DNA of 64,000 nt from JAKOWB01 sp038363005 (GCA_038363005.1 JBBQBI010000004.1:1-64000); one strand, 5' to 3'; counted from the stretch's first letter, positions 35,308 through 44,456 are shown. Notes: generated by a model not told the origin, from the letters alone. Numbers and translations: made by a program.

Positions 35308-36096
35308 ATGATGCGTCTGACGGCGCTGCTGCTGATCCTCTTGAACGGCATGACGGGAGCTGCCTTGCCGGCCAAAGCGCTCGACATCGAAGACCAGGCG
35401 CGGGTGGTGGAAATCGTCGATGGCGATACCCTGGTGCTGTCCAACGGCGCCGAGGTACGGCTGGTCGGCACCCAGGCGCCGAAGATTGCCCTGGGACGCA
35501 AGGGCTTCCACGACTGGCCGCTGGGCGAAGCGGCCAAGGCCCTGTTGAGCGAACTGGCGCTGAAGCAGAACGTCGGCCTGGCCTTCGGCGGCCGACGGGT
35601 GGATCGCCACGGCCGCACCCTGGCGCAGCTCTATCGCGCCGATGGCCTGTGGCTGCAGGGCGAGATGGTGGGGCGCGGCTTCGCCCGGGTCTACGGCTTC
35701 GCCGACAACCGCGCGCTGCTGAAGGAGTTGTTGCTGCGCGAGCGGGCGGCGCGGGCCGCGCGCCTGGGCATCTGGGCCGATCCCTTCTATGCCATCCGCG
35801 CGCCGGCCGAGCTGGAGCGCGACCTGCGTGATCTGGTCGACAGCTTCCAGCTGGTCGAGGGGCGGGTGCGGGCCGCCCAGGTGGTCGGCGGGCGCGCCTA
35901 CCTGAACTTCGGCACCGACCGCCACAGTGACCTCACCGCGGTGTTGCAGGCCGACGCTGTGGCGCTGTTCCGCGCCGAGGGCATTGAGCCGGAGGCCTTC
36001 GCCGGCCGCCTGGTGCGTATCCGTGGCTGGGTGGAAAGTTATGACGGGCCGATGATCGAGATTACCTATCCCGAGCAGATCGAGGTGCTGGAGTGA
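35308..36096 (+). CDS. Thermonuclease-family (SNase-like) secreted protein
   Basis: 262 residues with a signal peptide and a staphylococcal-nuclease fold: VVEIVDGDTLVLSNGAEVRL, GTQAPKI, VDRHGRTLAQLY and WADPFYAIRAPAEL. A second beta region (AYLNFGTDRHSDLTAVL) follows. The catalytic arginine and glutamate set cannot be confirmed by eye. It is divergent from pip. Its stop overlaps the next start in GTGA, linking it to the cyclase. Confidence 0.85.
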   Translation: MMRLTALLLILLNGMTGAALPAKALDIEDQARVVEIVDGDTLVLSNGAEVRLVGTQAPKIALGRKGFHDWPLGEAAKALLSELALKQNVGLAFGGRRVDRHGRTLAQLYRADGLWLQGEMVGRGFARVYGFADNRALLKELLLRERAARAARLGIWADPFYAIRAPAELERDLRDLVDSFQLVEGRVRAAQVVGGRAYLNFGTDRHSDLTAVLQADAVALFRAEGIEPEAFAGRLVRIRGWVESYDGPMIEITYPEQIEVLE

Positions 36097-37952
36097 CCGC
36101 CGTGGCACGCGTGCCGCTGCCGGACGAGCGGCGCCAGCGCTGGCGGCCCTCGATCGTCTTCGCGCTGACCGTCGGCCTGATCTTGGGCGTGTCGGCGGCG
36201 ATGGGCGCGGCGCTGTGGGTCGGGCTCGGCACGGCGCAGCGCAACACCGAGGAGCTACTGCGCTGGCAGGCCCAGGCCATCGTGCAAGCGTTGCGGCTGC
36301 AGGTCGAGCAGTACATCTCCGCCGCCGTCTCGCTTGACCGTGCCGTGGCCGAGCGCCTGGCCAGCGGCGAGGTCACGGTGGACAACGGCGACACGCTGTC
36401 CGATATCCTGCGCTATGGCCAGGCTGCGGTGCCGCAGCTGATTGGCGCTGCCTTTGTCGAGCTTGACGGGCGGCTGACCGGTAGCGGCGGCGCCATGGGC
36501 GACGTGCTGGCGGTGCGGCAGGACTGGAGCCAACGCCCCTCCATTATCGACCTGTTGGCGGCGTCGTCGGCGCATCGCGATGCGCCCTGGTACTGGACCC
36601 AATGGATCGAGGGCCTGAACCTGACCGCCATCAGCGCCGCGCTGAACGTCACGCGCGACGGCAAGCCGCTGGGCGTCGTGGTCTCGCTGGTCTCGCTGCG
36701 GGCGCTGTCCGACTTTCTCTCCAACCTCGATGCCACTGAACGCTTCACTGCCTTCATCCTCTATGGCCAGGACCGGGTGCTGGCGCATCCGGCGCTGGCC
36801 GGCGGCACGCGCGGCGGCAGCGCGGAAAAGCCGCTGCCGACGCTGGGCGAGGTCAACGACCCGGTGCTGGCCAAGCTGTGGGAGGCCGATGGCGAGGAGC
36901 TGACCGAGCTGCTTGACGGCACCGACATCCAGGGCCGCCTGGTGGACGACGCCAGCGGCCAGCAGGTGGTGCTGTGGCAAGCCCTGGATGGCTATGGCGA
37001 ACAGCAGATCTATGTCGGCGCGCATTTTCCCATTGTCGCCGCCGGCAACGCCATCGCGCGGCTGCAGCAGGCCGCCCTGGTGGCCGGCGGCGTGCTTCTA
37101 GTGACCTTGGCGGGCTTGATCTTCATCATCCGCCGCGTGTCCCGCCCGGTCCAGGGTCTGGCCGCGGCGGCGCGTGCCGTCGAATCGCTCGATTTCGAGA
37201 ACGCGCCGGTGGTCAGGCGCGGGCCCTTCCGCGAAACCGCCGCGGCGGCCGACGCCTTCAACGCCATGCTGAAAGGCCTGGTCGGCTTCAATACCTACGT
37301 GCCGCGCAGCCTGGTGCGCCGCGTGCTGCAGTCCGGCGAGGCGCATTCCGAGCTGCGCGAGGTCACGGTGCTTTTCACCGATATCGTCGGCTTCACCCCG
37401 ATGTCGCAGAAACTCAGCGCCAATCACATGGCCGGCTTCCTCAACCGGCACTTCGGCCTGCTGGGCGAGTGCATCGAGGCCACCGGCGGCACCATCGACA
37501 AGTACATCGGCGATTCCATCATGGCCTTCTGGGGCGCGCCGGAACCGCAGACCGATCATCGCCGCCGCGGGCTGCAGGCCGCCGTCTCGATCGCCCACGC
37601 CCTGGCCAGGGACAACGCCCGCCGCCGTCGCAAGGGGCTGTCGCCGGTCCGTCTGAGGATCGGCCTGACCAGCGGCCCGGCCGTCGTCGGCAACGTTGGC
37701 GCGCCGGGTCGCATCAACTACACGCTGATCGGCGACACGGTGAACACGGCCCAGCGGCTGGAGATCCTCGGGCGCGACTATCTGGAAGCGACGGAGGATT
37801 GCGTCATCCTGACCACTGCGACCACCGCCGCCGAGCTGACGCTCGACCTGGGCCAGACCGAGCCGCTGGGCTCGGTGGAGCTTACCGGCCGCAGTGGGCC
37901 GACCGAGGTGCTGCGGGTGCGCCCGGTCGCGCCCGCGCCGCCGCGGGCGTGA
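36093..37952 (+). CDS. Membrane-bound class III adenylate/guanylate cyclase with HAMP domain
   Basis: 619 residues from GTG 36093. Two membrane helices (VFALTVGLILGVSAAMGAAL and ALVAGGVLLVTLAGLIFIIR) flank a large extracytoplasmic sensor domain. A HAMP segment (SRPVQGLAAAARAVESL) and a cyclase domain follow. Metal-binding aspartates are in VLFTDIVGF and in KYIGDSIMAFWGAP. NYTLIGDTVNTAQRLE is the usual transition-state region. It makes cAMP or cGMP in response to a periplasmic signal. The purine-specifying residues cannot be read surely by eye. Confidence 0.9.
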   Translation: MTAVARVPLPDERRQRWRPSIVFALTVGLILGVSAAMGAALWVGLGTAQRNTEELLRWQAQAIVQALRLQVEQYISAAVSLDRAVAERLASGEVTVDNGDTLSDILRYGQAAVPQLIGAAFVELDGRLTGSGGAMGDVLAVRQDWSQRPSIIDLLAASSAHRDAPWYWTQWIEGLNLTAISAALNVTRDGKPLGVVVSLVSLRALSDFLSNLDATERFTAFILYGQDRVLAHPALAGGTRGGSAEKPLPTLGEVNDPVLAKLWEADGEELTELLDGTDIQGRLVDDASGQQVVLWQALDGYGEQQIYVGAHFPIVAAGNAIARLQQAALVAGGVLLVTLAGLIFIIRRVSRPVQGLAAAARAVESLDFENAPVVRRGPFRETAAAADAFNAMLKGLVGFNTYVPRSLVRRVLQSGEAHSELREVTVLFTDIVGFTPMSQKLSANHMAGFLNRHFGLLGECIEATGGTIDKYIGDSIMAFWGAPEPQTDHRRRGLQAAVSIAHALARDNARRRRKGLSPVRLRIGLTSGPAVVGNVGAPGRINYTLIGDTVNTAQRLEILGRDYLEATEDCVILTTATTAAELTLDLGQTEPLGSVELTGRSGPTEVLRVRPVAPAPPRA

Positions 37953-37975
37953 GCATCCGCCTGTCGGGAGGGACC

Positions 37976-38695
37976 GTGGCCGCCTCCAACACCGTGATCT
38001 GCCTCCTGGGCATGCATCGCAGCGGGACCAGTTGCCTGGCGGGCTCGCTGGAGAGCCGGGGCCTCGTGCTGGGCGATGTCGAACGGGTCTCCCCGTTCAA
38101 TTGCCGGGGAAACCGGGAGAACCGCCAGATCGTCGAGCTCAACGACGCCGTGTTGGCCTACAGCGGCGGCGCGTGGGACGTCCCGCCCGATCAGTTGAGC
38201 TGGGATGCCGCCCTGCGGCGGCGGCGTGATGACCTGCTGGCGGCGCGTGCCGCCCTGGCCTGCTGGGGTTTCAAGGATCCGCGCACCACGCTGACGCTGC
38301 CGTTCTGGCTCGAGGCGCGGCCGGATCTGGTGCTGGCCGGCAGCTTCCGCAATCCCGACGCGGTGGAGCGCTCCGTGATGGCGCGTCCAGGCGCTGTCCC
38401 CAGGCGGCCAGCCCGCCCGCTCTGGGCACACTACAACGCGCTGCTGGCCGATCTGGCGGCGAGCCGCGAGCTGCGCCTGCTGTGCTTCGACTGGCCGGCG
38501 GAGCAGTACGGCCGCGCCGTCGAGCAACTGGCCCTGGATCTTGGCTTGCCGCCGGGTGACGGGACGGGCGCTGACTTCTTCGAGGAATCGCTGCGCCATC
38601 AGGTCTGCCGGACCGGTGGCGCCGATTGGTCCCTGGTCGAAGCCGGCCTTTACCAACGCCTGCTCGACTTGGCGTGCCGGGGCACGGACGGCTAG
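37976..38695 (+). CDS. Sulfotransferase-like protein
   Basis: 239 residues from GTG 37976, close after gggaggg; a GTG at 37949 overlapping the cyclase stop is an alternative. The phosphosulfate-binding P-loop LLGMHRSGTSCLAGSLESRG starts near residue 11. WGFKDPRTTLTLPFW follows near residue 92. The family moves sulfate from PAPS to glycans or lipids, but distant members may not be active. It converges on ychF, sharing ctag. Confidence 0.8.
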   Translation: MAASNTVICLLGMHRSGTSCLAGSLESRGLVLGDVERVSPFNCRGNRENRQIVELNDAVLAYSGGAWDVPPDQLSWDAALRRRRDDLLAARAALACWGFKDPRTTLTLPFWLEARPDLVLAGSFRNPDAVERSVMARPGAVPRRPARPLWAHYNALLADLAASRELRLLCFDWPAEQYGRAVEQLALDLGLPPGDGTGADFFEESLRHQVCRTGGADWSLVEAGLYQRLLDLACRGTDG

Positions 38696-39789
38696 ACGTT
38701 GAACCTGAAGTGGAAGATGTCGCCGTCCTTCACCAGGTATTCCTTGCCTTCCTGGCGCAGCTTGCCGGCATCGCGCGCCGCCGCCTCGCCGCCGCAGGCG
38801 ACGAAGTCGTCAAAGGCGATGGTCTCGGCACGGATGAAGCCGCGCTCGAAGTCGGTGTGGATGGCGCCGGCGGCCTGCGGCGCGCGGGCGCCGCGCTTCA
38901 CGGTCCAGGCGCGCGCCTCCTTCGGCCCGACGGTGAAGAAGGTCAGCAGGTCGAGCAGGCGATAGCCCTCGCGGATGATGCGGGCGAGGCCCGGCTCCTC
39001 GAGCTCCAGGCTGGCGAGGAAGTCGGCCTTTTCGGCCGGGTCGGCGAGCTGCGCCACCTCGGCCTCGATGGCGGCGGAGATGACGACGAAGCCGGCGCCC
39101 TCGGCCTTGGCGCGCGCCTCGACCTGGGCGGACAGCGCGTTGCCGGTGGCGGCGGCGGCCTCCTCGACATTGGCGGCATAGAGCACCGGCTTGGCGGACA
39201 TCAGGTTGAGCTGGCGGAACAGCGGCTTCAACTCCTCCGGCACCTCGGCACGCCGCGCCGGCTGCCCCTCGGCCAGCAGCTTGCTGGCGATTTCCAGCAC
39301 CTCCAGCTTCTGCTTGGCTTCCTTGTCGCCGCCGCGCGCCTTCTTGGTGGCGGCGTCCTTCTGCTTCTCCACCGAGTCGAGATCGGCCAGCATCAGCTCG
39401 GTCTCCACCGTCTCGGCGTCGCGCACCGGGTCGATCGAGCCCTCGACGTGGGTCACCTCGCCGGGAAAGCAGCGCAGCACGTGGACGATGGCGTCGACCT
39501 CGCGGATGTTGGCCAGGAACTGGTTGCCCAGCCCCTCGCCCTTGGAGGCGCCGCGCACCAGGCCGGCGATGTCGACGAACTCAAGCTGCGTCGGAATGAT
39601 CTTCTGCGACTTGCCGAGCTTTGCCAGCACCTCGAGGCGCGGGTCGGGCACCGCCACGCGCCCGACGTTGGGCTCGATGGTGCAGAAGGGATAGTTCGCC
39701 GCCTGCGCCGCCGCGGTTTCGGTCAGCGCGTTGAAGAGGGTCGACTTACCGACGTTGGGCAGGCCGACGATGCCGCAGTTGAATCCCAT
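38692..39789 (-). CDS. ychF: Redox-regulated ATPase YchF
   Basis: 365-residue Obg-family nucleotidase. G1 is GIVGLPNVGKSTLFNALT at residues 7-24. G3 is DIAGLVRGASKGEGLGNQFL. The G4 position reads KPVLYAANVEE instead of NKxD, the hallmark of ATP-specific YchF. A C-terminal TGS domain ends in KDGDIFHFRFNV. It is last in the prs-rplY-pth-ychF unit, one base after pth. Confidence 0.96.
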   Translation of the reverse strand: MGFNCGIVGLPNVGKSTLFNALTETAAAQAANYPFCTIEPNVGRVAVPDPRLEVLAKLGKSQKIIPTQLEFVDIAGLVRGASKGEGLGNQFLANIREVDAIVHVLRCFPGEVTHVEGSIDPVRDAETVETELMLADLDSVEKQKDAATKKARGGDKEAKQKLEVLEIASKLLAEGQPARRAEVPEELKPLFRQLNLMSAKPVLYAANVEEAAAATGNALSAQVEARAKAEGAGFVVISAAIEAEVAQLADPAEKADFLASLELEEPGLARIIREGYRLLDLLTFFTVGPKEARAWTVKRGARAPQAAGAIHTDFERGFIRAETIAFDDFVACGGEAAARDAGKLRQEGKEYLVKDGDIFHFRFNV

Positions 39790-39790
39790 C

Positions 39791-40420
39791 TCAGTCCTTA
39801 TCTTTCCCGTCAGCCTTGGCCGGCGCGGCCTTGTCGGGCTTCGGCGGCTTCGGTGGCAGCAGCGCCTGGCTGACGCGGCTCATGAAGGCGGCCATGTCGC
39901 CCTTGACCATCAAGGGCGCCTCCTTGGCCACCGCTTCCAGCAGGGGGTCGAGCCAGGCCTCCTCCTCGTCGCTGAAGTTCGACAGCACGTGACCGTGCAC
40001 CAAATGCTTCAGGCCGGGGTGGCCGATGCCCAGGCGTACCCGCCAGTAGTCGACGGCGATATGCTGGTCGATCGAGCGGATACCGTTGTGGCCACCGGCG
40101 CCGCCGCCTTGCTTGACCCGGATCTTGCCGGGCGCCAGGTCGATCTCGTCATAGAGCACGACGAGTTCGGGTGGCGTCAGCTTCAGATAGCGCAGCGCCT
40201 GGCCGACCGAGCGGCCGGACTCGTTCATGAAGGTCATGGGTTTCAAGGCCACGACCTTCTCGCCGGCGATGCTGCCGTCGGCGCACTCGCCCTCGAAGCG
40301 CTTGCGCCACGGCGAAAAGCCGTGCCGCTCGGCGATATCGTCGAGCGCCAGGAAGCCGATGTTGTGGCGATTGTAGGCGTAACGGGGGCCCGGATTGCCC
40401 AGGCCGACCAGCAGCCGCAT
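39791..40420 (-). CDS. pth: Peptidyl-tRNA hydrolase
   Basis: 209 residues. The N-terminal signature GLGNPGPRYAYNRHNIGFLA carries the catalytic histidine. FMNESGRSVG and GGGAGGHNGIRSID complete the active site. The C-terminal tail is a lysine/alanine/aspartate-rich extension (PPKPPKPDKAAPAKADGKD) not present in compact Pth enzymes. It recycles peptidyl-tRNA released from ribosomes and fits with the L25 neighbour. Confidence 0.96.
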   Translation of the reverse strand: MRLLVGLGNPGPRYAYNRHNIGFLALDDIAERHGFSPWRKRFEGECADGSIAGEKVVALKPMTFMNESGRSVGQALRYLKLTPPELVVLYDEIDLAPGKIRVKQGGGAGGHNGIRSIDQHIAVDYWRVRLGIGHPGLKHLVHGHVLSNFSDEEEAWLDPLLEAVAKEAPLMVKGDMAAFMSRVSQALLPPKPPKPDKAAPAKADGKDKD

Positions 40421-40441
40421 GGTCCGGGCCCCCGGTGACGC

Positions 40442-41152
40442 TTACTTCTTCTTGTCGCCGCCCTTGGCCGCGGGCGCCGCGCCAGCAGCCGGTGCTGCCG
40501 CCGCGCCAGCCGCCGGAGCCGCCGCCGCAGCAGGTGCCGCGCCGGCAGTCGCTGCCGCCTGCGCCGCCTCGGCCGCCTCGGACTTGACCGCCGAGGGTGC
40601 GCCGATGGTGGCGATGGTGAAGTCGCGGCCGATGATCGGGCGCGCGCCCTCCGGCAGCTTCACCGTGGAGATGTGGATCGAATCGCCGATGTCGGCCCCG
40701 GTCAGGTCGACCTCGATCGAATGCGGGATGCTGTCGATGCGGCAGACGAAGGCGATCTCGTGGCGCACGATGTTCAGTACGCCGCCGCGCTTGATGCCCG
40801 GCGAGGCTGTCTCGTTGCGGAAGACCACCGGCACGTTGACCGTGATGGTCGAGGTCTCCGAGACGCGCAGGAAATCGGCGTGAATCGGCTTGTCGCTCAC
40901 CGGGTCGAACTGCACGTCACGCGGCAGCACGCGCTCGATCTTCTCGCCGACCTTCAGGTCGTAGAGCGTGGTGAAAAAGCCGGTCTTGCGCAGCTGTTTC
41001 ATCAGCTCGCTCGGCTGCATCTTGATCAAGGTGGGGTCCTGCTTGTCACCATAGATGACAGCAGGCACGAAACCCTCGCGACGGGACTGCCGGGCGGCCC
41101 CCTTTCCGGCCCGATCCCTGAGCGCGACGGTCAAAGTCTGAACGTCGGTCAT
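40442..41152 (-). CDS. rplY: 50S ribosomal protein L25/general stress protein Ctc
   Basis: 236 residues. The N-terminal L25 fold reads LTVALRDRAGKGAARQSRRE and VPAVIYGDKQDPTLI. A C-terminal TL5/CTC domain includes PVSDKPIHADFLRVSE. It ends in a low-complexity alanine/proline/glycine run (TAGAAPAAAAAPAAGAAAA) and GGDKKK. It binds 5S rRNA. The tail is longer than in many homologues and is encoded by GC-only repeats. Confidence 0.95.
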   Translation of the reverse strand: MTDVQTLTVALRDRAGKGAARQSRREGFVPAVIYGDKQDPTLIKMQPSELMKQLRKTGFFTTLYDLKVGEKIERVLPRDVQFDPVSDKPIHADFLRVSETSTITVNVPVVFRNETASPGIKRGGVLNIVRHEIAFVCRIDSIPHSIEVDLTGADIGDSIHISTVKLPEGARPIIGRDFTIATIGAPSAVKSEAAEAAQAAATAGAAPAAAAAPAAGAAAAPAAGAAPAAKGGDKKK

Positions 41153-41180
41153 GGTCTTCTCCTAGTACATCAGTCATGCG

Positions 41181-41241
41181 ACGGACGGCGGCTGCCGTCC
41201 GTTTCCGCGACTGCCGGCCTCCAGGGGTGCCGGCCAGTCGC
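41181..41241 (-). promoter_or_regulatory. Two tandem hairpins between prs and rplY
   Basis: Hairpin A (41181-41202) has arms acggacggc/gccgtccgt with a ggct loop. Hairpin B (41207-41241) has arms gcgactgccggc/gccggccagtcgc with one bulge. They lie in the 116-base gap, 28 bases before the rplY start, with no T-run. They could form an L25-responsive leader or protect mRNA ends. Confidence 0.55.
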
Positions 41242-41268
41242 GAAACTCGAAATTCCTTGGCCGCCCTC

Positions 41269-42201
41269 TCAGTCGAACAGGCTCGACACCGAGCGTTCGT
41301 CCGAGATGCGGCTCATGGCCTCGCCCAGCAGCGGCGCGATGCTCAGCTGCTCGATCTTGCGCGAGACGCGCACGGCCTCGGTGGCCTGGATCGAATCAGT
41401 GATCACCAGCCGCTCCAGCGGCGAAGCCTCGACGCGGGCAACGGCGCCGCCCGACAGCACGCCGTGGCTGATGTAGGCGGCGACCGACTTGGCCCCTGCT
41501 TTCATCAGCGCCTCGGCGGCGTTGCAGAGCGTACCGCCGCTATCGACGATGTCGTCGATCAGAATGCAGACCTGCCCCTTGACGTCGCCGATGATGTTCA
41601 TCACCTCGGAAACGCCCGCGCGTTCGCGGCGCTTATCGATGATGGCGAGGTCGCCGTCAAGCCGCTTGGCGAGCGAACGGGCCCGCACCACGCCACCCAC
41701 GTCGGGCGACACGATGGTCATGGGTTGGCCGTTGTAGCGCTCAGAAATCGACTTCGCGAGTACCGGCTGTGCGAAGAGATTGTCGGTCGGGATGTCGAAG
41801 AAGCCCTGGATCTGCCCGGCGTGCAGGTCGATGGTCAGCACCCGGTTGGCCCCGGCCGTGGTGATCAGGTTGGCCACCAGCTTGGCCGAGATCGGCGTGC
41901 GCGAGCCCGACTTGCGGTCCTGTCGGGCATAGCCGTAGTAGGGGATAACCGCGGTCACGCGCCGGGCCGAGGCGCGTCGCAGCGCGTCCAGCGCCACCAG
42001 CAGTTCCATCAGGTTGTCGTTCGCCGGATAGCTGGTCGACTGCACGACGAAGACGTCCTCGCCGCGCACGTTCTCATGGATCTCGACGAAGACCTCGAGG
42101 TCGGAGAAACGCCGCATGCTGGCCTGGGTCAGGGGGATGCGCAGATAGGCCGAAATGGCTTCCGCCAGGGGCCGGTTGCTGTTCCCCGTGAGGATCTTCA
42201 T
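41269..42201 (-). CDS. prs: Ribose-phosphate diphosphokinase
   Basis: 310 residues from ATG 42201 (MKILTGNSNRPL). It makes PRPP for nucleotides, histidine and NAD. Motifs are VVQSTSYPANDNLMELLVAL, LTIDLHAGQIQGFFDIPTD and the PRPP loop CILIDDIVDSGGTL. A GTG immediately upstream is possible. It heads the prs-rplY-pth-ychF unit. Confidence 0.96.
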   Translation of the reverse strand: MKILTGNSNRPLAEAISAYLRIPLTQASMRRFSDLEVFVEIHENVRGEDVFVVQSTSYPANDNLMELLVALDALRRASARRVTAVIPYYGYARQDRKSGSRTPISAKLVANLITTAGANRVLTIDLHAGQIQGFFDIPTDNLFAQPVLAKSISERYNGQPMTIVSPDVGGVVRARSLAKRLDGDLAIIDKRRERAGVSEVMNIIGDVKGQVCILIDDIVDSGGTLCNAAEALMKAGAKSVAAYISHGVLSGGAVARVEASPLERLVITDSIQATEAVRVSRKIEQLSIAPLLGEAMSRISDERSVSSLFD

Positions 42202-42337
42202 CACGCCCCCGATAGGCCTAGTCGTTTGTAAACGCTGGGAATTTTGCCGCTGCCGGCCGGTCCCGCCCGGCTGAAGGCGGGCGGACTGTAATCATTCTGA
42301 CGCGGGCGTTCAACCGCGACCTTTTGTCGGGGCCGGG

Positions 42338-43282
42338 CTACAGACGCCCGGCCTGCTTCAAGAGGTCCAGGATGCCGTCGGCGGCGCCCACCGCGATCAA
42401 CGCGGCGGTGTCGCCCCACTTGCCGTCCAGGCTGCCGGCCGGGATCACGTTGCCCTGCTGCACCTCCCCCAGCTTGGCGCCCTGGGGGCCGTCGAGAAGC
42501 TGCCAGGTCAGGGTGATCTGCTCGCGGTTGGTGCCGGCCGGCGTCACCGCCACTAGGCCCTCGGCGACGCTATCGCCCTGGATCGGCTGCTCCACCACCA
42601 GGAAGCCGCGCTGGGTCAGCACCGAGGCCAGGGCGCGGGCCAGGCTGCGATTGCCGTCGCCCGGCGCGCCCTTGACCCCGGACAGGACGATGCGGGGGCG
42701 GCCGCCGTTGGCGTCGGGCGGCGCCTTGGCGCCGGTTTCCGGCACCTGCTCCGGGCCGCTGGCGATCTGGCCCAGGATGGGGCCGGCGTCTAGGCCGACC
42801 AGCCGCAGGGTATCGGGGTCGCCCAGCTGCCAGCGGTGGATCGGGATCTCGGTCTGCTGGGAATAGCGGCCCAGCAGGCTGCCGCGCGGGCCATAGACCT
42901 CCCAGGAGATCACCACATAGTCGGACAGCGAGCTGGCCTGGGTGACGGCGACCACGCCCAGCAGCAGGCGGCTCTGCGCCGTGCGCTGGCCGACGGTGAC
43001 CTCCAGGCCGTTGGCGGCCAGGCCCTCGGCGATCAGCCGGGCGCCACCGTCCGGCAGGTCGGGCGTGGTGCCCTGCAGCGGCAGCACCTCCAGCGACTGG
43101 CCCTCGATCGGCGCCAGCAGCGGGTTGCCGGTCTTGTCCTCCGGCTCGAAGGGTCGCGGCAGCGCCCCGCAGGCCGCCAGCGCCAACAGCAGCAGGCAGG
43201 CTAGAGCATCACGCAGGTGGCGAGCATGCCGAGCAGCAGGGCCGCGAAAAAGAACATCAGGTACGGCATGGCAAGGCGGCAT
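42338..43282 (-). CDS. Lipoprotein of unknown function
   Basis: 314 residues from ATG 43282, though the start is uncertain because its RBS is poor. A signal peptide with lipobox LALAAC (Cys near residue 38) anchors it. The mature domain has a pair of related beta-rich halves, including GLEVTVGQRTAQSRLLLGVV, SSLSDYVVISWEVYGPRGSL and a second ITLTWQLLDGPQGAKL. No family is recognised. A possible 22-residue frame is nested over its start (43201-43269). Confidence 0.75.
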   Translation of the reverse strand: MPPCHAVPDVLFRGPAARHARHLRDALACLLLLALAACGALPRPFEPEDKTGNPLLAPIEGQSLEVLPLQGTTPDLPDGGARLIAEGLAANGLEVTVGQRTAQSRLLLGVVAVTQASSLSDYVVISWEVYGPRGSLLGRYSQQTEIPIHRWQLGDPDTLRLVGLDAGPILGQIASGPEQVPETGAKAPPDANGGRPRIVLSGVKGAPGDGNRSLARALASVLTQRGFLVVEQPIQGDSVAEGLVAVTPAGTNREQITLTWQLLDGPQGAKLGEVQQGNVIPAGSLDGKWGDTAALIAVGAADGILDLLKQAGRL

Positions 43283-43297
43283 GGTCCTGAGGTGAAG

Positions 43298-44449
43298 TCA
43301 CTTGACCACGAAATCGAGGCTGGCCTTCGACAGCGGCTCGGCGCCGCCCGCCGTAATCAGGCTGGTGCGGCCCAGCGCCATGGCCAGGTTGGCCGGGCTG
43401 TCGAACACAATCATGTGGCAAAAGAACACCATGCCGGGTTCCAGTACCACCGGATTGCGGTGATAGAGCATCGGCCAGTCCATCCAGTTGGGCGCGTAGG
43501 TGGTGCCCAGTGAATAGCCGCAGGCGTTCATGCGGGCGTGGCGATAGCCGCGCTGGTCCAGCACCCGGGCGTGCGCATCGAAGGCCTCGCCCACGGTCTT
43601 GCCCGGCGTCAGCGTCGCCTCGACCGCCTGCAGGGCCTCCAGCGCGACCGAATGCATCTCCACCTGCTTGGCCGGCGGCTTGCCGACCGCCAGCGTGCGC
43701 ATCATGGCGGCGTGGTAGTGGCGGTAGGTGCCGGCCCACTCCAGGGTCAGCTGGTCCTGCGCGTCCAGCTTGCGCCGACCGCTGTAGTAGCGGCACAGCA
43801 GCGCCTGCGGGCCGGAGCCGATGATGAATTCGTTGGCCGGGTCGTCGCCGCCGCCGCGGAAGATCTCGCCATGCATGGCGGCCAGGATCTCCGCCTCGTC
43901 GGCACCGGGCCCGGCCAGGCGCTCGGCGGCGGCCAGGGCCTTGTCCGCCAGCTCCGCCGCCTTGCGGACATAGACGATCTCCGCCGGGCTCTTCACCACG
44001 CGCAGGCGGCTGACCAGCAGCGAAGCGTCGGTCAAGGTGGCGAAGCCGGCCAGCGCCGCCTCCAACCGCTTGCCGTTGGCGGCGGTCAGGCCATAGGCCT
44101 CGTACTCCACGCCGAGCTTTTTCCCCTTGGCGCCGTACTCCTGCAGGATGCCGCGCAGCTCCACCGCGGGCGTGGCGTCGGGGCCGTCGACCCAGATGCG
44201 GATGTCCTCCACCACCGAGGTCTGCTGTGCCTGGCGCAGATCGGGCGCGCGGGTCAGCAGGAAGAATTTTCCATCGGCGCCGAGATAGAGGCACTGGAAG
44301 AAGACGTAGCCAAAGGTGTCGTAGCCGGTCAGGTAGAACATGGTCTCCTGGCGGAAGATCAGCAGGCCGTCGAGGCCCTCCTTGACCATGGCGTCAATGC
44401 TGCGCTGGCGGCGCTGGGCCAGCTCCTCGCGGCTGAAGTGCAGGGGCAT
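43298..44449 (-). CDS. M24-fold hydrolase, creatinase/ectoine-hydrolase-like, metal ligands absent
   Basis: 383 residues. An N-terminal creatinase-like domain (LDGLLIFRQETMFYLTGYDT) is followed by a pita-bread domain. By eye all five usual metal ligands are replaced: LEWAGTYRHYHAAMMRT lacks the two Asp positions, the His motif is altered to ACGYSLGTTYAPNW, LEPGMVFFCHMIVF has no Glu, and ALGRTSLIT lacks the last Glu. Metal-free members such as creatinase and ectoine hydrolase exist, so it is likely an amidohydrolase rather than an aminopeptidase. The substrate is unknown. Confidence 0.85.
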   Translation of the reverse strand: MPLHFSREELAQRRQRSIDAMVKEGLDGLLIFRQETMFYLTGYDTFGYVFFQCLYLGADGKFFLLTRAPDLRQAQQTSVVEDIRIWVDGPDATPAVELRGILQEYGAKGKKLGVEYEAYGLTAANGKRLEAALAGFATLTDASLLVSRLRVVKSPAEIVYVRKAAELADKALAAAERLAGPGADEAEILAAMHGEIFRGGGDDPANEFIIGSGPQALLCRYYSGRRKLDAQDQLTLEWAGTYRHYHAAMMRTLAVGKPPAKQVEMHSVALEALQAVEATLTPGKTVGEAFDAHARVLDQRGYRHARMNACGYSLGTTYAPNWMDWPMLYHRNPVVLEPGMVFFCHMIVFDSPANLAMALGRTSLITAGGAEPLSKASLDFVVK

Positions 44450-44456
44450 GGGATCC

